Assembly: GCF_016801985.1 (NCBI RefSeq)
Contig: NZ_JAEVLS010000009.1
Span: 145,247 to 209,246, forward strand
DNA length: 64,000 nt
Direction: 5' to 3'
Source of the DNA: Steroidobacter gossypii
GTDB taxonomy: Bacteria; Pseudomonadota; Gammaproteobacteria; Steroidobacterales; Steroidobacteraceae
The position numbers were made by a program, and so were the translations under genes. Position 1 is the stretch's first letter. The number at the start of each line of letters is the position of its first letter. The notes under the pieces are model-generated. The model saw only the letters and a program-made list of their open reading frames with translations. It was not told the origin of the DNA and did no database searches. This document shows positions 63,750-64,000 of this stretch, piece by piece.

Positions 63750-64000
63750 TCGCTCGACTCCTGCGCCACTATACGAGCGGCCGAACTTGTGCGATCGGCA
63801 ATGGCTGTCGAGCACATGTTCGCAATGCGGCCAGGACCACCAGGGTTGGAGATCTATCGGAGCCTCAGCCGGCCGTTCGCCCTGTGGATCGGCAGGATTA
63901 TACTGCCCAAGCTGTCCTGCGAGCCGGTGACAGGCATAGACGACTTACAGGAGATGCGCACAATGCTGGCGGACCGGATCCAGGAATGGGGCGAAGAGTT
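63750..64000 (+). pseudogene. C-terminal part of an Rpn/PD-(D/E)XK transposase-like protein, cut by window edge
   Basis: A frame open from 63750 to the edge encodes residues resembling the C-terminal half of Rpn (recombination-promoting nuclease, YhgA-like) proteins: LSRPFALWIGRIILPKL, then DDLQEMRTMLADRIQEWGEE. In intact proteins this region follows the PD-(D/E)XK nuclease fold, which is missing: an in-frame stop lies at 63747 and I find no nuclease motifs upstream. It is either a 5'-truncated relic or has a frameshift. An in-frame ATG at 63801 could start a short protein. The identification rests on remembered family sequence, not a search. Confidence 0.55.

Overview
This window looks like about 64 kb of chromosome from a GC-rich gammaproteobacterium. 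The evidence is gene order: hfq-hflX-hflK-hflC-yjeT-purA, rpsF-rpsR-rplI-dnaB-alr, rnr-rlmB, queG/nnrD-tsaE-amidase-mutL-miaA, pcnB-folK-panB-panC and pepA-holC are all typical of that class. A placement near the Steroidobacterales/Nevskiales/Xanthomonadales is my inference, not something the sequence proves. Most of the window is core genome. I see no prophage, insertion sequence, integrase or CRISPR array.

Layout. 1-6.3 kb: the end of pssA, a family-4-type uracil-DNA glycosylase overlapping rimI, a lipoprotein of unknown function, prfC and an MFS exporter. 6.2-10.1 kb (minus): a MoxR ATPase, DUF58 and membrane transglutaminase operon. 10.3-17.5 kb: valS, then an SDR/LysR divergent pair and a hotdog thioesterase that separate valS from holC and pepA. 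17.6-20.2 kb: lptF-lptG (LPS export) and an RDD membrane protein. 20.3-24.8 kb (minus): a four-gene Gld-like ABC system (ATPase, permease, GldG-like, DUF4340). 24.8-26.6 kb: a non-coding stretch with an orphan terminator, an unknown protein and tRNA-Glu(CTC).

26.7-31.1 kb: pcnB, folK, a deoxynucleoside kinase, panB and panC (RNA polyadenylation, folate, dNTP salvage, pantothenate). 31.1-38.5 kb: queG (minus) divergent from nnrDE, tsaE, an AMIN amidase, mutL and miaA. These join tRNA modification, metabolite repair, cell division and mismatch repair. 38.7-44 kb: hfq, hflX, hflKC, a DUF2065 protein and purA. 44.2-47.8 kb: a Gly/Tyr/Arg-rich disordered protein with a BON domain and an ABC exporter. 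47.8-51.7 kb (minus): an operon of maltooligosyltrehalose trehalohydrolase and glycogen debranching enzyme. 51.9-55.1 kb: tRNA-Leu(CAG), rnr, rlmB. 55.1-57.2 kb (minus): a MHYT-GGDEF-EAL cyclic-di-GMP protein. 57.6-62.4 kb: rpsF, rpsR, a DUF2232 protein, rplI, dnaB, alr. After alr the window becomes gene-poor: a DUF1801 protein and the C-terminal part of an Rpn/PD-(D/E)XK transposase-like protein at the edge.

The least explained signals are: short tracts built on a seven-base period at four intergenic sites, one of which encodes the last residues of QueG; the interruption of the pepA-holC-valS cluster; an orphan hairpin-plus-T-tract with an extended -10 just upstream; an insertion of about 30 residues in alanine racemase; and the RGG/YG-rich BON protein. 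I did not find a clearly new multi-gene system. The Gld-like ABC operon is the best candidate for poorly described biology.
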